This document shows, one piece after another, positions 36,767-47,352 of a stretch of DNA of 64,000 bases (position 1 is its first letter; every line of letters starts with the position of its first letter). The stretch spans positions 248,001 to 312,000 of the forward strand of contig NZ_NRCW01000002.1 of assembly GCF_003130075.1 (NCBI RefSeq), given 5' to 3'. The translations under genes and the position numbers were made by a program. The notes beneath the pieces were generated by a model. It was not told the DNA's origin. It ran no database searches and saw only the letters and a list, made by a program, of their open reading frames with translations. Source of the stretch: Aggregatibacter segnis. Its GTDB lineage: Bacteria; Pseudomonadota; Gammaproteobacteria; Enterobacterales; Pasteurellaceae.

Positions 36767-37149
36767 TATCAAATGAAGGAATGTTGAAAAAAACGTTGGA
36801 AAAACCCACCACACTTTTTATTCCAGCTTGGCGTTGAGATAAGTGACTACTTTTCTCAATTCAATCTTTTTGATTGTATTCGCCGTAAAATCAGTAGAGA
36901 CAAAGACAAAAAACCTTTTTCACTTAAACTTTATGCAGCTTAGGCATAAAAATAGCCTAGGCGTGACGGGAAGTCATTATGTACAACAAGACTGAGCTTG
37001 ATCCCCATTGTACTTCTTAATTTCCCTTGTGTACTTTGTTTGATCCCCAATGGACTATAAGAAATCCCCACTAAAAACGGGAGGTTCAACCTCGTAAAAT
37101 CATTTATCCATGCTTAAAGTTACGCCTTCTTAATTGCTTGGAACGACAT
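36767..37149. other. gene-free stretch with possible insertion-sequence end
   Basis: No credible ORF. Two direct repeats, TTGATCCCCATTGTACTT (from 36998) and TTGATCCCCAATGGACTA (from 37040), share 15 of 18 bases and are 42 bases apart. A short hairpin (TAGGC/GCCTA, about 36951-36969) and GAGGTTCAACCTC (37081-37093) lie nearby. Spaced terminal repeats recall the ends of IS21-type elements, and the hairpins recall IS200/IS605 ends. No transposase is left, so the class is uncertain. A degenerate uptake signal (CCACACTTTTT) is near 36810. Confidence 0.4.
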
Positions 37150-37181
37150 AAAAAAATGGCAACCTTTTTCGGTTGCCATTT
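37150..37181 (-). terminator. terminator of rplM-rpsI
   Basis: On the minus strand AATGGCAACC, a GAAAAA loop and GGTTGCCATT run into TTTTTTATG, 20 or so bases after the rpsI stop. Confidence 0.88.
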
Positions 37182-37202
37182 TTGTAAAACGAAAATAAAA
37201 AA

Positions 37203-37595
37203 TTAACGTTTGGAGTATTGTGGACGACGACGTGCTTTGTGTAAACCCACTTTTTTACGTTCAACGCGACGTGCGTCACGAGTGACGAAGCCTGCTGCAC
37301 GAAGTGCTGGGCGTAGGGTTTCATCGTATTCCATCAATGCACGGGTAATACCATGACGGATTGCACCCGCTTGACCGGAAATACCACCACCTTTAACAGT
37401 GATGTATAGGTCTAATTTATCAGTTAATTCAACCAATTCTAACGGTTGACGAACTACCATGCGAGCAGTTTCGCGACCGAAATAAACGTCTAATTCGCGT
37501 TGGTTGATAACAATCTTACCATTGCCCGGTTTGATAAATACACGAGCTGAAGAGCTTTTGCGGCGACCTGTGCCGTAGTTTTGATTCTCTGCCAT
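37203..37595 (-). CDS. rpsI: 30S ribosomal protein S9
   Basis: Small-subunit protein whose C-terminal tail reaches the P-site tRNA. 130 residues, full length, beginning [15 protein letters not shown] after a short leader and ending [10 protein letters not shown], the conserved basic tail. [19 protein letters not shown] lies mid-protein. It follows rplM by 17 bases in the universal rplM-rpsI operon. Confidence 0.98.
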   Translation of the reverse strand: MAENQNYGTGRRKSSSARVFIKPGNGKIVINQRELDVYFGRETARMVVRQPLELVELTDKLDLYITVKGGGISGQAGAIRHGITRALMEYDETLRPALRAAGFVTRDARRVERKKVGLHKARRRPQYSKR

Positions 37596-37612
37596 ATCCT
37601 AAAACCTCGTGA

Positions 37613-38180
<568 letters not shown>

Positions 38181-38283
38181 ATTATACAGAAAATTTCAGC
38201 GAAAAGCTAACGGTTTTACAGGAAAAATAGGATAAATTTTGACCGCACTTTGTCTTTTTGTTCTTCACCGTCAAATAAAAAAT

Positions 38284-38880
38284 CTAGGGTTTGCGCCCTA
38301 AAAGACAAATCACGGAACTGGCGCCAACATGACGGCTGCCTTCATTCATTTCTCGCACATCATGCTCTGCCAATAGCCATTCCAGCCCCAATAATGCTTG
38401 TTGCATCTCCGCTAAGGTGCCGAGCATTTCAACGTGACTAGGCCCGCCGGTGCCATAACGAAGTTGATCAGGATGATAAAAGACGCCGGCAAACAAGCCG
38501 CCCGGTTGCAAGGCATTCACAATACGTTGCATGATTTGGGTTCGTTCTGGTTCCATAAAATGACAAAAAACAGACGTAATCACGGCATAATGCGCCGTGG
38601 GCATTGTCATTTCGGCAATATTTGCCAATCTCGTTGTGAATGGCACCTGATAACGATGTGCTAACGCTTGCGCTTTTCGCAATCCCACTTGAGAGAGATC
38701 CACGCCCTCCGTTTCTAATCCGTGACGGGCTAAAAAGATGCCATTACGCCCTTCTCCCGTGGCAAGATCTAAGGCTCTTCCCGAGGTTGGCAAGTAAGGC
38801 TGAATTCTGGCGATAAACTCATTGGGTTCCGTGCCGAAAATGTATTCTTCCGTTTGATAACGCTCATCCCATTTTGTCAT
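38284..38880 (-). CDS. class I SAM-dependent methyltransferase
   Basis: Substrate unknown. 198 residues. The SAM site is ALDLATGEGRNGIFLARHG (about 36-54) followed by EGVDLS. After it come ITSVFCHFMEPER and ALQPGGLFAGVFYHPDQL. It resembles the TehB/thiopurine-methyltransferase-like group of small cytosolic enzymes. It lies 10 bases after recD and may be the last gene of a recB-recD unit, a position without obvious functional meaning. Confidence 0.75.
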   Translation of the reverse strand: MTKWDERYQTEEYIFGTEPNEFIARIQPYLPTSGRALDLATGEGRNGIFLARHGLETEGVDLSQVGLRKAQALAHRYQVPFTTRLANIAEMTMPTAHYAVITSVFCHFMEPERTQIMQRIVNALQPGGLFAGVFYHPDQLRYGTGGPSHVEMLGTLAEMQQALLGLEWLLAEHDVREMNEGSRHVGASSVICLLGRKP

Positions 38881-38890
38881 GTATTTTCCT

Positions 38891-40870
38891 TTATTCTTCT
38901 AATAACTGCCCTAATCCGCTCTGGCGTTGCACCGGATTTTTCACCGCACTTTCCCACACACTTTGCAATGCAAACACCGTGAGGAAATCTTTAGTGCGGG
39001 TGATTCCCGTGTAAACCAGCTCTTTGGATAAAACCGGGCTATTCTCCAACGGTAAAATCAGGAACGTATGTGGAAATTCGGAGCCTTGAGATTTATGCAC
39101 GGTCATGACAAAGGCAGTCTCATGATTCGGCACACGGCTTGCCAGCACCGTTTTGTAGCTATTTTGTCCTTGTTCAAACCACACGCGCCCATGGCCTAAA
39201 TAAATGCCGATGTCGCCGTTATACAAGCCGACACCGCTGTCATTTTGCGTCACCATAATCGGCTTGCCGATATACCATTCCCGTTCCTGATGAAATTGCA
39301 ACAACCGTTTTTGACGCAATTTTTCCGCGATAGCCAAATTTAACTGCTCGACACCAAACTCCCCTACGCGTAATGCGGTTAAAAAACGGATATGATTAAA
39401 CGCAGCAAAAATTGACCGCACTTTATCTTCCTGAAGAACGCCATCGGACGGAATTTGTTGCAAATAGCGCGCGTATTCTTCCGCAGCACGATCGACAATC
39501 AATTTCACACAAGCTTTACGCTGTTGCACGTCGTCTTTATTACTCAAATAATGCGCAAAATCCGTTAAGTACACACCACAATGCTTATCTTGATGTTGCT
39601 GATATTGTTGCAATAACTGCCAACTCTTCACCGCATTGCCTAAATTCACGGTCGTTGCCAACTCACCCACTTCCGGATTCGCCCCAAAACGGCGACTGAC
39701 TTGTAAATAACAAATACTGTCGCTAATGGCGTTTATCTTATCTTCTGATGGCAATGTCATCCCTGTTGTTGCCTGTAAATATTGCGCCATCGACGAGCTG
39801 TATGTCGGTTTTGCCGCATTCACAAAACGCCCTAATTCGCCCAAAATAGCACCGGCTTCTACGGAAGCAAGTTGGTCTTTATCACCCAACAAAATCAGTT
39901 TGGTTTCCGGTTTGAGGGCATTAAGTAATTTAGCCATTAAGGTGAGATCGATCATGGACGCCTCATCCACCACCAACACATCTAACGGCAATGGATTCTC
40001 GGCGTGATAACGGGTTTCTTCACTGAAAAAACGCACACCAAGCAAACGATGGATCGTTTCTGCGTTCATCGGAATGTGCAAATTTTCGATGATTTCCCGC
40101 TTACTTGGTTCCTGTGCAAATATCTGTTTTAAACGTTCCACGGCATCCACAATAGATTCCGTTAAACGCGCTGCGGCTTTACCTGTTGGCGCAACCAATT
40201 TAATACGTAAGCCGTTTTGATGCAGTTCTTGCAAGGTTAAAAGCAACTTGGTTACGGTTGTTGTTTTCCCCGTTCCCGGCCCGCCGGTAATTAAACAAAA
40301 ACGCTGACGTAACGCCATGGCAACAGCGATTTTCTGCCAATCAATGCCCTGCTCTTCCTGAAAATAGCGATCGAGAATCGAGGCAATTTGTGTGAGTTGT
40401 CCCTTTGAAAAAACAGGCTCAAAACAGACCGCACTTTTGAAGTAATCGGCAATTCGAAATTCGTCCTGCCAAACACGGTAAAAATACAAGCAATTAAACT
40501 GCAACACCAAAGGCGCGATTTGCTGTAATGGCGAATCAGTAAAGGCGATGTGTTGTACCTTTTGCAAGGTAGATTGCCATTGTGAAATCGGCAAATAATC
40601 AATTTTTTGCTGAATTTCTGTCAAATAAATACGTTCGTTGAAATAATCCTGTAAACCGAATAAATCCTGTTCAGTGGCTTGGTTCAACAAAAGACAGGTG
40701 TTGCCTTGACGGTAATTAAAATTACACAATGCCGCTATCAGTACCGCCAAGTTTTGCACAGATGGCGCATAATTAAACGGTTGCTGTTTACGATGAATAA
40801 ACTCGGCAAAATAATAGTCGGCGGCGTTAATAATGCCTTTTTCTTTGAGTTGAGATAATAAAGTTAACAT
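38891..40870 (-). CDS. recD: exodeoxyribonuclease V subunit alpha
   Basis: 5'-3' helicase of RecBCD, the double-strand break resection machine. 659 residues, longer than E. coli RecD (608). Walker A is CLITGGPGTGKTTTV (192-206), followed by LVAPTGKAAARL, LVVDEASMIDL and the C-terminal TVHKSQGSEFPHTFLILP. Its start ATG overlaps the recB stop by one base (40870). recC is not in the window. Confidence 0.95.
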   Translation of the reverse strand: MLTLLSQLKEKGIINAADYYFAEFIHRKQQPFNYAPSVQNLAVLIAALCNFNYRQGNTCLLLNQATEQDLFGLQDYFNERIYLTEIQQKIDYLPISQWQSTLQKVQHIAFTDSPLQQIAPLVLQFNCLYFYRVWQDEFRIADYFKSAVCFEPVFSKGQLTQIASILDRYFQEEQGIDWQKIAVAMALRQRFCLITGGPGTGKTTTVTKLLLTLQELHQNGLRIKLVAPTGKAAARLTESIVDAVERLKQIFAQEPSKREIIENLHIPMNAETIHRLLGVRFFSEETRYHAENPLPLDVLVVDEASMIDLTLMAKLLNALKPETKLILLGDKDQLASVEAGAILGELGRFVNAAKPTYSSSMAQYLQATTGMTLPSEDKINAISDSICYLQVSRRFGANPEVGELATTVNLGNAVKSWQLLQQYQQHQDKHCGVYLTDFAHYLSNKDDVQQRKACVKLIVDRAAEEYARYLQQIPSDGVLQEDKVRSIFAAFNHIRFLTALRVGEFGVEQLNLAIAEKLRQKRLLQFHQEREWYIGKPIMVTQNDSGVGLYNGDIGIYLGHGRVWFEQGQNSYKTVLASRVPNHETAFVMTVHKSQGSEFPHTFLILPLENSPVLSKELVYTGITRTKDFLTVFALQSVWESAVKNPVQRQSGLGQLLEE

Positions 40871-43800
40871 CAGAACAAATTCTCCAAGGCTTGAATTAAC
40901 GCATAATCCGGTTTATCAAAAAACACACCGTCCTGATTTTCCCCGTTCATGCCGCGTAAAAAACAATAAAACACACCGCCAAAATGGGTTTCGTAGTGAT
41001 AGTTTGCATCACGTTGTTGCAAATAACGATGTAGTGCCAATGTGTAAAATAAATATTGCCAGTCGTAATGGTTTGCCAGCATGGCTTGCTCAAGGCTTTT
41101 GCCAACGTAATTTTGCGGCTCGACACCCAGGAAATTCGATTTGTAATCTACCAAATAATATTTACCGTTATGGCAGAAAACCAAATCCATAAAACCGCGT
41201 AACATACCTTTAATCGCATCAAATTGCAGCGCTTCCGATGGTAAATGGTGATGTTTTTGCAACGCGCGATTAAATGCCGGCACATCAAATACCCGATTGA
41301 GTTTTAAATAAAACTGCATTTCTTTGACGCATTGATGGCGAGACAAATTGCTCAGCTTTAACGTTGAATCATCCGCACTTAATGGCGTATCTAAAATAGC
41401 CTTCATCCATTGTTGTAAGGATGGCAACCACGTTTCATCTAACTGTAGCCATTGGCAGAGTTTTTCTACCTTGTCTTCGCTTAACGGTTGGCTAAAATCA
41501 TATTTTTCTAAGAAACGGTGCAACGCTGTACCGATTTTAATCCCGTGCGGGAAATCGAAAGGCGAATAACCGAAAGGATAGGCAGATTCATGACTAGCGC
41601 TTTCAAGCATTGTTTCTGTTGCTTGTTCATTAAAATCGTAATCTTTGCCACCATCAAAAACAGGTTCAAAAGCGACCGCACTTTCTGCCGCCAGTTGTTC
41701 TTTATAGTATTTTTTATTTTGATGAATTGCCTCAATGGCACTGAAACTGGTCACCGTCCAGTTTTGTTCAATATGACCGGTAAATGTTGCCGCGTTTAAT
41801 GGCACTTGAGTCTCCGACTGCATTAGTGCATCTAGCGCTTTTAATGCCGTGGTTTCAGAAATCTGCATACTTCCCTCTGAGGCATCATGAACCAACTTTC
41901 TCAATAACGGTAAGCTATCGTAGGCTGTCGGCTTCTCATTCGTTTGAATTTCCCCTTGAGTGAGCACATATAACAAGGCACTCCACTTTTCCTCAAAGGT
42001 TTTCGGTACACCGATATTCAACTGATATTTCGCTCGGGTCAGCGCCACATAGAGTAAACGAAGTTGTTCGGCAAAATCCTCTTGTTTTACATCCTTCTCA
42101 TGAGAACTATCAATATCCCACAGCACCGCCTTCCACTCTTGGTCATAATAAGTAGAAATGTGTTCAGGCCTAAATTTGGAGGCATAACCAATAAACGGCA
42201 ACCAAACTAAATCGTATTCCAACCCTTTGGATTTATGAATCGTAACAATTTTGACCAACTGCAACTCGCTTTCTAACCGCACTTGTTGTTCATTTTGACG
42301 ATCTTCCCCTTGAATTTGCTTTTCAAACCAACGTAACAATGCGGCTTCACTTTCGTTCAACGTTGCGGCTTCTTGCAATAATTCCGCTAAATGCAATAAA
42401 TCCGTCACCAGGCGTTTACCATCCACAGTGGGATACAATTTTTCAGTGATTTTTTCTTGTAGGAACAACTGGTGCAACATCACCAATACACCTTGTTTTT
42501 GCCAGGTTTTTTGATAATGAATAAATTTTTCTACCCAATATTCCCAACGGCTTTCGTCTAAACGAATACGCTGAATATCTGCAGCCGTTTGCGAAAAAAT
42601 CGCCGTTGCAACAGCATTTAAAATATTGCGTTCGGAAAACGGATTAAGACAGGCCCGTAAAATCAACAACAGATCCTTTGCTGCTTTACTATCAAACACA
42701 TTGCTATTTTCTGACAAATACACGGAGGCAATGCCAAGGCGACGTAATTCGTTTTTCACCAAATCAGCTTCTTTGCGACTACGCACCAATACGGCAATAC
42801 TTTCCGGTTTTAACGTTTTTTCGACGCCTTTTTCATCGGAACGAAAATCAGCGTTATTTTCCACCGCACTTTGCAACCAATGTTGGATAGAAATGGCACA
42901 GGCTTTTGCCATATTCTCTTTTACAGAGGATTCATCCACATAAAACCGCACGGCAGGTTCCACTTCACCGTTTAACCAAAATTTCGGATGATCGTCTTTA
43001 GATTCAACCGGCAAGAATGGAATCTTTTCATATAAAAACGGAGGCGGTTCGTGAAAATCAAACAAGTGATTGACACATTGCACAACATCTTGGTGAGAGC
43101 GGTAATTTTTTCCTAGATTGAAACGGTACTGTGCTTCATCAGCCGCTTTAAAGTAAGTAAAAATGTCTGCGCCACGGAATTTATAAATCGCCTGCTTTGG
43201 GTCGCCGATCATAATAAAGCCGTTATCAGTCACCGGTTCTAATCGCTGTGGCTCTACATACACCTTAGAAAAAATCTGATACTGCACCGCATCCGTATCT
43301 TGAAATTCATCAATCATGGCAAACGGGTATTGATAACGAATCAACTGCGCAAATTCAGTATTATTCGGATGACACAAAGCCTCTTTTAACAAGCGCAATA
43401 AATCATGAAAACTTTTTTCGCTATGGTTGAGTTTGTATTCTGCTAATTGGGTATTCAACACTTTCAAAAAATGGAACATTAGGGCTTTAACGAAAGAAAC
43501 CTTCCATTGATGTAATTCATCAATTTCCTCAAATACTACATGAGTTAAAAATTCTTCACATTTACTTCCCGCCTGCTTATTTATTTCGCTTTGGCTAAAA
43601 TTTTTTAAACAATTGGGTTGAGGAGACTCTGGTTCTTCAGCCCATTTGTCAATCAACGTAAACCATTTAGATTTATGGTCTTTTCTAAAACTATTAGGAT
43701 TAATTTTTTTGTAGTCTTTTGGGATTGCTTTTTGAAGTTCGGCATCAATCAAATCACTAATTTCTTGAGATTTGTCTTTCCATAAATTTTTTAATCTTTG

Positions 43801-44520
43801 CTCTTTATCTTCTATGTCATAAAAATAATCATCAATTTTTGAAAGAAATTCCTCGGAAGATCCATCAAAAAAGTGCGGTCGTTTTTCCGGGAGCTTTAAT
43901 TCTTTTCCAGCAAATTTTTTAATGTTTTTAACGATATTGTTTGGCGAAACCAAATTCTTCTGAATAAACTCGGCAACCGCATAAGGCTGTGAATAAAAAT
44001 GCTCACGCCAAATTTTTTGCGCCAAGCGCAACAACAGCTCGTCTTCTTCGCCAGTCAATTCTAGATTGAAATGAACGCCTGAATTGAAGGCGTATTGCAT
44101 CAGCATTCGGCGACAGAAACCATGAATGGTATAAATCGCTGCCAAATCCATATTTTGTTCCGCCAAAGTCAGGCGTTGAATGGCAAGCGATAAATCAGTG
44201 ATGCTAGCAACCAATTCGCGTAAAAAATCATCCTGTCCAAATACTGCCGAATCCTGTGTCTGCTGATAAGCCGTCAATTTTTGTTTGGCATCGTAAATAC
44301 GTTCTCGAATTTTGCGTTTCAGCTCCTCTGTCGCCATTTCGGTAAAGGTCACTACCAAAATTTGCTCGACGTTCAACGCATAGGGAAACGTATTTTCCCC
44401 TGCCTGTAATAATAGGCGCAAATAAAGGGAACCCATGGTATAGGTTTTGCCCGTACCGGCAGAGGCTTCAATTAGACTAACAGCATTTAACGGGATAGAA
44501 ATCGGATTGAGTTGTTGCAT
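40870..44520 (-). CDS. recB: exodeoxyribonuclease V subunit beta
   Basis: 3'-5' helicase and nuclease of RecBCD. 1216 residues, near E. coli's 1180. Walker A is EASAGTGKTYTM (18-29), and LVVTFTEMATEELKRKIRER follows. UvrD-type motifs continue with FAMIDEFQDTDAVQYQIF, FIMIGDPKQAIYKFRGAD and IVTIHKSKGLEYDLVWLP. The C-terminal nuclease domain has the catalytic YYLVDYKSNFLG. Several uptake signals lie inside. It is the first gene of the recB-recD pair. Confidence 0.96.
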   Translation of the reverse strand: MQQLNPISIPLNAVSLIEASAGTGKTYTMGSLYLRLLLQAGENTFPYALNVEQILVVTFTEMATEELKRKIRERIYDAKQKLTAYQQTQDSAVFGQDDFLRELVASITDLSLAIQRLTLAEQNMDLAAIYTIHGFCRRMLMQYAFNSGVHFNLELTGEEDELLLRLAQKIWREHFYSQPYAVAEFIQKNLVSPNNIVKNIKKFAGKELKLPEKRPHFFDGSSEEFLSKIDDYFYDIEDKEQRLKNLWKDKSQEISDLIDAELQKAIPKDYKKINPNSFRKDHKSKWFTLIDKWAEEPESPQPNCLKNFSQSEINKQAGSKCEEFLTHVVFEEIDELHQWKVSFVKALMFHFLKVLNTQLAEYKLNHSEKSFHDLLRLLKEALCHPNNTEFAQLIRYQYPFAMIDEFQDTDAVQYQIFSKVYVEPQRLEPVTDNGFIMIGDPKQAIYKFRGADIFTYFKAADEAQYRFNLGKNYRSHQDVVQCVNHLFDFHEPPPFLYEKIPFLPVESKDDHPKFWLNGEVEPAVRFYVDESSVKENMAKACAISIQHWLQSAVENNADFRSDEKGVEKTLKPESIAVLVRSRKEADLVKNELRRLGIASVYLSENSNVFDSKAAKDLLLILRACLNPFSERNILNAVATAIFSQTAADIQRIRLDESRWEYWVEKFIHYQKTWQKQGVLVMLHQLFLQEKITEKLYPTVDGKRLVTDLLHLAELLQEAATLNESEAALLRWFEKQIQGEDRQNEQQVRLESELQLVKIVTIHKSKGLEYDLVWLPFIGYASKFRPEHISTYYDQEWKAVLWDIDSSHEKDVKQEDFAEQLRLLYVALTRAKYQLNIGVPKTFEEKWSALLYVLTQGEIQTNEKPTAYDSLPLLRKLVHDASEGSMQISETTALKALDALMQSETQVPLNAATFTGHIEQNWTVTSFSAIEAIHQNKKYYKEQLAAESAVAFEPVFDGGKDYDFNEQATETMLESASHESAYPFGYSPFDFPHGIKIGTALHRFLEKYDFSQPLSEDKVEKLCQWLQLDETWLPSLQQWMKAILDTPLSADDSTLKLSNLSRHQCVKEMQFYLKLNRVFDVPAFNRALQKHHHLPSEALQFDAIKGMLRGFMDLVFCHNGKYYLVDYKSNFLGVEPQNYVGKSLEQAMLANHYDWQYLFYTLALHRYLQQRDANYHYETHFGGVFYCFLRGMNGENQDGVFFDKPDYALIQALENLF

Positions 44521-44589
44521 GGTTAAGATTACGCGAATGAAAAATTTTGAATAAAATAAGGGCGGAACCGAATCCGCCCAATACGCTCG

Positions 44590-44952
44590 TTAGAAATTAA
44601 CGACTTTATCTGCCCATATCGTCCATTTGGAAACATCGTCTAAGGTGCCGCGAGTAACGCCGTCAATTAATTTGGCTTCAAATAAACCGCGCGCTTTGGT
44701 ACAACTTGTGCAAAGTTTAACTTCCGCACCTTGAGCTACCAAAATTTCCATCACTTGTTGTACGTTAGAACCTTCATTTGGGTGCTGACCAGCAATGCCG
44801 CTTAACACCGAATCACCAAAACAGAACACTTTAATTTCAACTTCCTTGCCATGTTCTTCCTGCAAATTCACGGCTAAACGCAATGCGTTGAAGCTTTTTT
44901 CTGTGCCATATGGCGATTCATTTAAAATAAAAAGAAGTTTTTGCATCATCAT
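44590..44952 (-). CDS. YchN-like DsrE/DsrF family protein
   Basis: Small cytosolic DsrE-fold protein. 120 residues beginning with three consecutive methionines; the first ATG (44952) overlaps the permease stop as TAATG. The sequence NESPYGTEKSFNALRLAVNLQ and the end WTIWADKVVNF parallel E. coli YchN closely. The cysteine pair in KLCTSCTKARG is the conserved putative sulfur-relay site. Its role is not established. Cotranscription with the NCS2 permease is implied. Confidence 0.85.
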   Translation of the reverse strand: MMMQKLLFILNESPYGTEKSFNALRLAVNLQEEHGKEVEIKVFCFGDSVLSGIAGQHPNEGSNVQQVMEILVAQGAEVKLCTSCTKARGLFEAKLIDGVTRGTLDDVSKWTIWADKVVNF

Positions 44953-46262
44953 TAACCTACCCAGATAAATTTAATTAAGAATAATAAAGAAACCACCCAA
45001 ACCGGTGCGTTAACTTCGCGCCAACGCCCTGTTCCGAGTTTCATCACACAATAGCTGATGAAGCCAAAAGCGATTCCTTCTGTGATGGAGTATGTAAATG
45101 GCATCATCGCCGCGGTAATAAAGGCAGGAGTCGCTTCTGTTAAGTCGTCCCATTGCACTTTAATTAAGCTGGATGCCATCAAAATACCCACATAAACCAA
45201 TGCACCCGCAGTGGCATAAGCAGGCACCATGCCGGCCAATGGTGAGAAGAAAATCGTCAGTAAAAACAATAACCCTACAACAACCGCCGTCATACCGGTA
45301 CGTCCACCGACAGACACGCCTGCACCACTTTCAATGTAAGTACTGATCGCAGAAGTACCGATATAAGATCCGACAACGGCGCTTGCACTATCAACATATA
45401 AGGCTTGTTTCATTTTCGGAAAACGCCCTTTTTCATCGCTGAACCCGGCTTTGTCTGTGACACCGAGCAAGGTGCCGGAAGAGTCAAATAAGTTCACTAA
45501 TAAGAAAGAGAAGATGATGCCAATAAGTGCCGTATCCAAGGCACCGGCAATATCCACTTGGCCAACCACTTGAGTTAATGCCGGCGGCATGGAAACGATG
45601 CCATGGAACATCACGCTTTCGTCAAAATACAATGCAAGTGCGGTCACCGTGGCGATAGAAATTAACACGCCGGAATAAATATTGCGTGCTGCCAACACCA
45701 CGATAATAAAGAAACCAAGGATACCCAATAACACTTGCGGACTGTGTAGATCGCCTAAAGCCACTAAGGTTGCCGGATTTGCAACCACCAGCCCCATATT
45801 TTTGAAACCGATTAAGGCGATAAAGAAACCGATACCGGCACCAATGCCTACCCGCAAACTGAGCGGAATAGATGCCATCAGCCAATAACGAATTTGGAAA
45901 ATGGTTAATAGCAATAAGCCGACAGAACCCCAGAAAATGGTGCCCATCCCTACTTGCCAAGAATAGCCAAGTTTACCGACCACTACATAAGCAAAGAAGG
46001 CATTCAAGCCCATTGCCGGCGCTAACGCGATAGGCAAGTTACTGAATAACCCCATGGCAATCGTACCGAAGCCTGCGATTAAACAAGTGGTAACAAAAAC
46101 AACTTGCTTATCCATACCCGCATCCCCCAATACCGATGGGTTCACGAAAACGATATACACCATGGTGAAAAAAGTGGTGATTCCGGCAATAATTTCCGTT
46201 TGGGAGGAGGTTCCTTTTTCTTTTAATTTAAAGAATTGTTGTAGAAAAGATTGATTTTTCAT
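44952..46262 (-). CDS. NCS2/AzgA-like purine permease
   Basis: Inner-membrane uptake of adenine, guanine or hypoxanthine. The ATG at 46262 gives 436 residues; an upstream TTG adds four. SSQTEIIAGITTFFTMVYIVFVNP (N-terminal segment), APAMGLNAFFAYVV and LFDSSGTLLGV are typical of the AzgA/PbuG branch, as is TSAISTYIESGAGVSVGGRTG. About 12-13 membrane segments. Which purine it prefers is not deducible. The ychN-like gene is translationally coupled at its end. Confidence 0.88.
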   Translation of the reverse strand: MKNQSFLQQFFKLKEKGTSSQTEIIAGITTFFTMVYIVFVNPSVLGDAGMDKQVVFVTTCLIAGFGTIAMGLFSNLPIALAPAMGLNAFFAYVVVGKLGYSWQVGMGTIFWGSVGLLLLTIFQIRYWLMASIPLSLRVGIGAGIGFFIALIGFKNMGLVVANPATLVALGDLHSPQVLLGILGFFIIVVLAARNIYSGVLISIATVTALALYFDESVMFHGIVSMPPALTQVVGQVDIAGALDTALIGIIFSFLLVNLFDSSGTLLGVTDKAGFSDEKGRFPKMKQALYVDSASAVVGSYIGTSAISTYIESGAGVSVGGRTGMTAVVVGLLFLLTIFFSPLAGMVPAYATAGALVYVGILMASSLIKVQWDDLTEATPAFITAAMMPFTYSITEGIAFGFISYCVMKLGTGRWREVNAPVWVVSLLFLIKFIWVG

Positions 46263-46419
46263 TGTAATTTCCAATCAGAGACAAAATAAAAACGATGAAA
46301 AACAAGGTTATAAGAAAGGTGTTTTTCCCGCTGATTCTAGCAAAAGATCAGAAAGACTGCGACGGGTTTAGAAAAATAAAAAATGAGATGATAACGAAGA
46401 AAAATAGAGGAAGAAAAGA

Positions 46420-46496
46420 TGGTGCGACTGGCTGGACTCGAACCAGTGACCCCCACCATGTCAAGGTGGTGCTCTAACCAACTGAGCTACAGTCGC
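46420..46496 (-). tRNA. tRNA-Val (GAC)
   Basis: 77 bases including the encoded CCA. The acceptor stem GCGACTG pairs with CAGTCGC. The D-arm is AGCTCAGTTGGTTAGAGC, the anticodon loop TTGACAT is closed by CCACC/GGTGG, and the T-loop is GGTTCGAGTCC. The anticodon GAC reads GUC and GUU valine codons. It stands alone between the permease and fabA genes. Confidence 0.95.
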
Positions 46497-46618
46497 AGTG
46501 AAAAGTGCGCTAATAATAGCTACCTTTTTAGGCTAAAACAAGTTTTTTATTTGATTGCATGGATGACTGCAAAAAAATTAACCAATTCATTATAAAGATA
46601 AAAACATTGCAAAAACAA

Positions 46619-46648
46619 ACCGCACTTTCCTTGCTAGAAAAGTGCGGT
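46619..46648 (-). terminator. inverted uptake-signal pair after fabA
   Basis: ACCGCACTTT and AAAGTGCGGT form a 10-bp perfect stem with a 10-base loop, 30 bases after the fabA stop on the minus strand. Confidence 0.7.
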
Positions 46649-46679
46649 CAAAAATTTCAGTGTTTTTAGAAATGGTGAA

Positions 46680-47210
46680 TTAGAAACTTGACGTATCTTG
46701 GAAAAGACCAACTTTCAAATCGGTTGCGGTGTAGATCACACGACCATCCACTTCCACTTCGCCGTCTGCCATGCCCATGACTAATTTACGGTTAATCACA
46801 CGTTTCATGTTGATACGATAAACGACTTTTTTCGCACTTGGTAGGATTTGCCCAGTAAATTTCACTTCGCCAACGCCTAAAGCACGTCCTTTGCCTTTGC
46901 CACCAACCCAACCAAGGAAGAAGCCAACTAATTGCCACATAGCATCTAAGCCTAAGCAACCTGGCATCACCGGATCGCCGATGAAGTGACACGCAAAGAA
47001 AGGTAAATCAGGATGAATATCTAATTCAGCTTCAATATAGCCTTTGCCAAAAGTACCGCCATCTTCGGTCATTTTTACAATACGATCCATCATTAACATG
47101 GTCGGAGCCGGTAATTGCGGGCCTTCTTTGCCAAACAATTCGCCACGTCCAGAAGCCAATAAATCTTCGTAAGTGTAACTGTCTTTAATGTTTGGAGTAC
47201 AAGTGTTCAT
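46680..47210 (-). CDS. fabA: 3-hydroxydecanoyl-ACP dehydratase/isomerase
   Basis: Introduces the double bond in unsaturated fatty acid synthesis. 176 residues. The hot-dog core has catalytic H75 in [15 protein letters not shown] and D89 in LGLDAMWQL, as in E. coli FabA (H70, D84). KYTYEDLL-like start and the [12 protein letters not shown] stretch fit. It stands beside the Lon-like gene, as fabA and ycbZ do in E. coli. Confidence 0.97.
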   Translation of the reverse strand: MNTCTPNIKDSYTYEDLLASGRGELFGKEGPQLPAPTMLMMDRIVKMTEDGGTFGKGYIEAELDIHPDLPFFACHFIGDPVMPGCLGLDAMWQLVGFFLGWVGGKGKGRALGVGEVKFTGQILPSAKKVVYRINMKRVINRKLVMGMADGEVEVDGRVIYTATDLKVGLFQDTSSF

Positions 47211-47352
47211 TATTAATCATCCTATAAAATATGGTTAAACAACGTAATGTTGAATGCGGGTTGGATTCTAGCAAAGCATTCCGTCATTTAAAATAGCTAA
47301 CACTTGTACGCCAAACTTGTCCGATCAGTTAATTTTTGATGGCTATTTTGAT

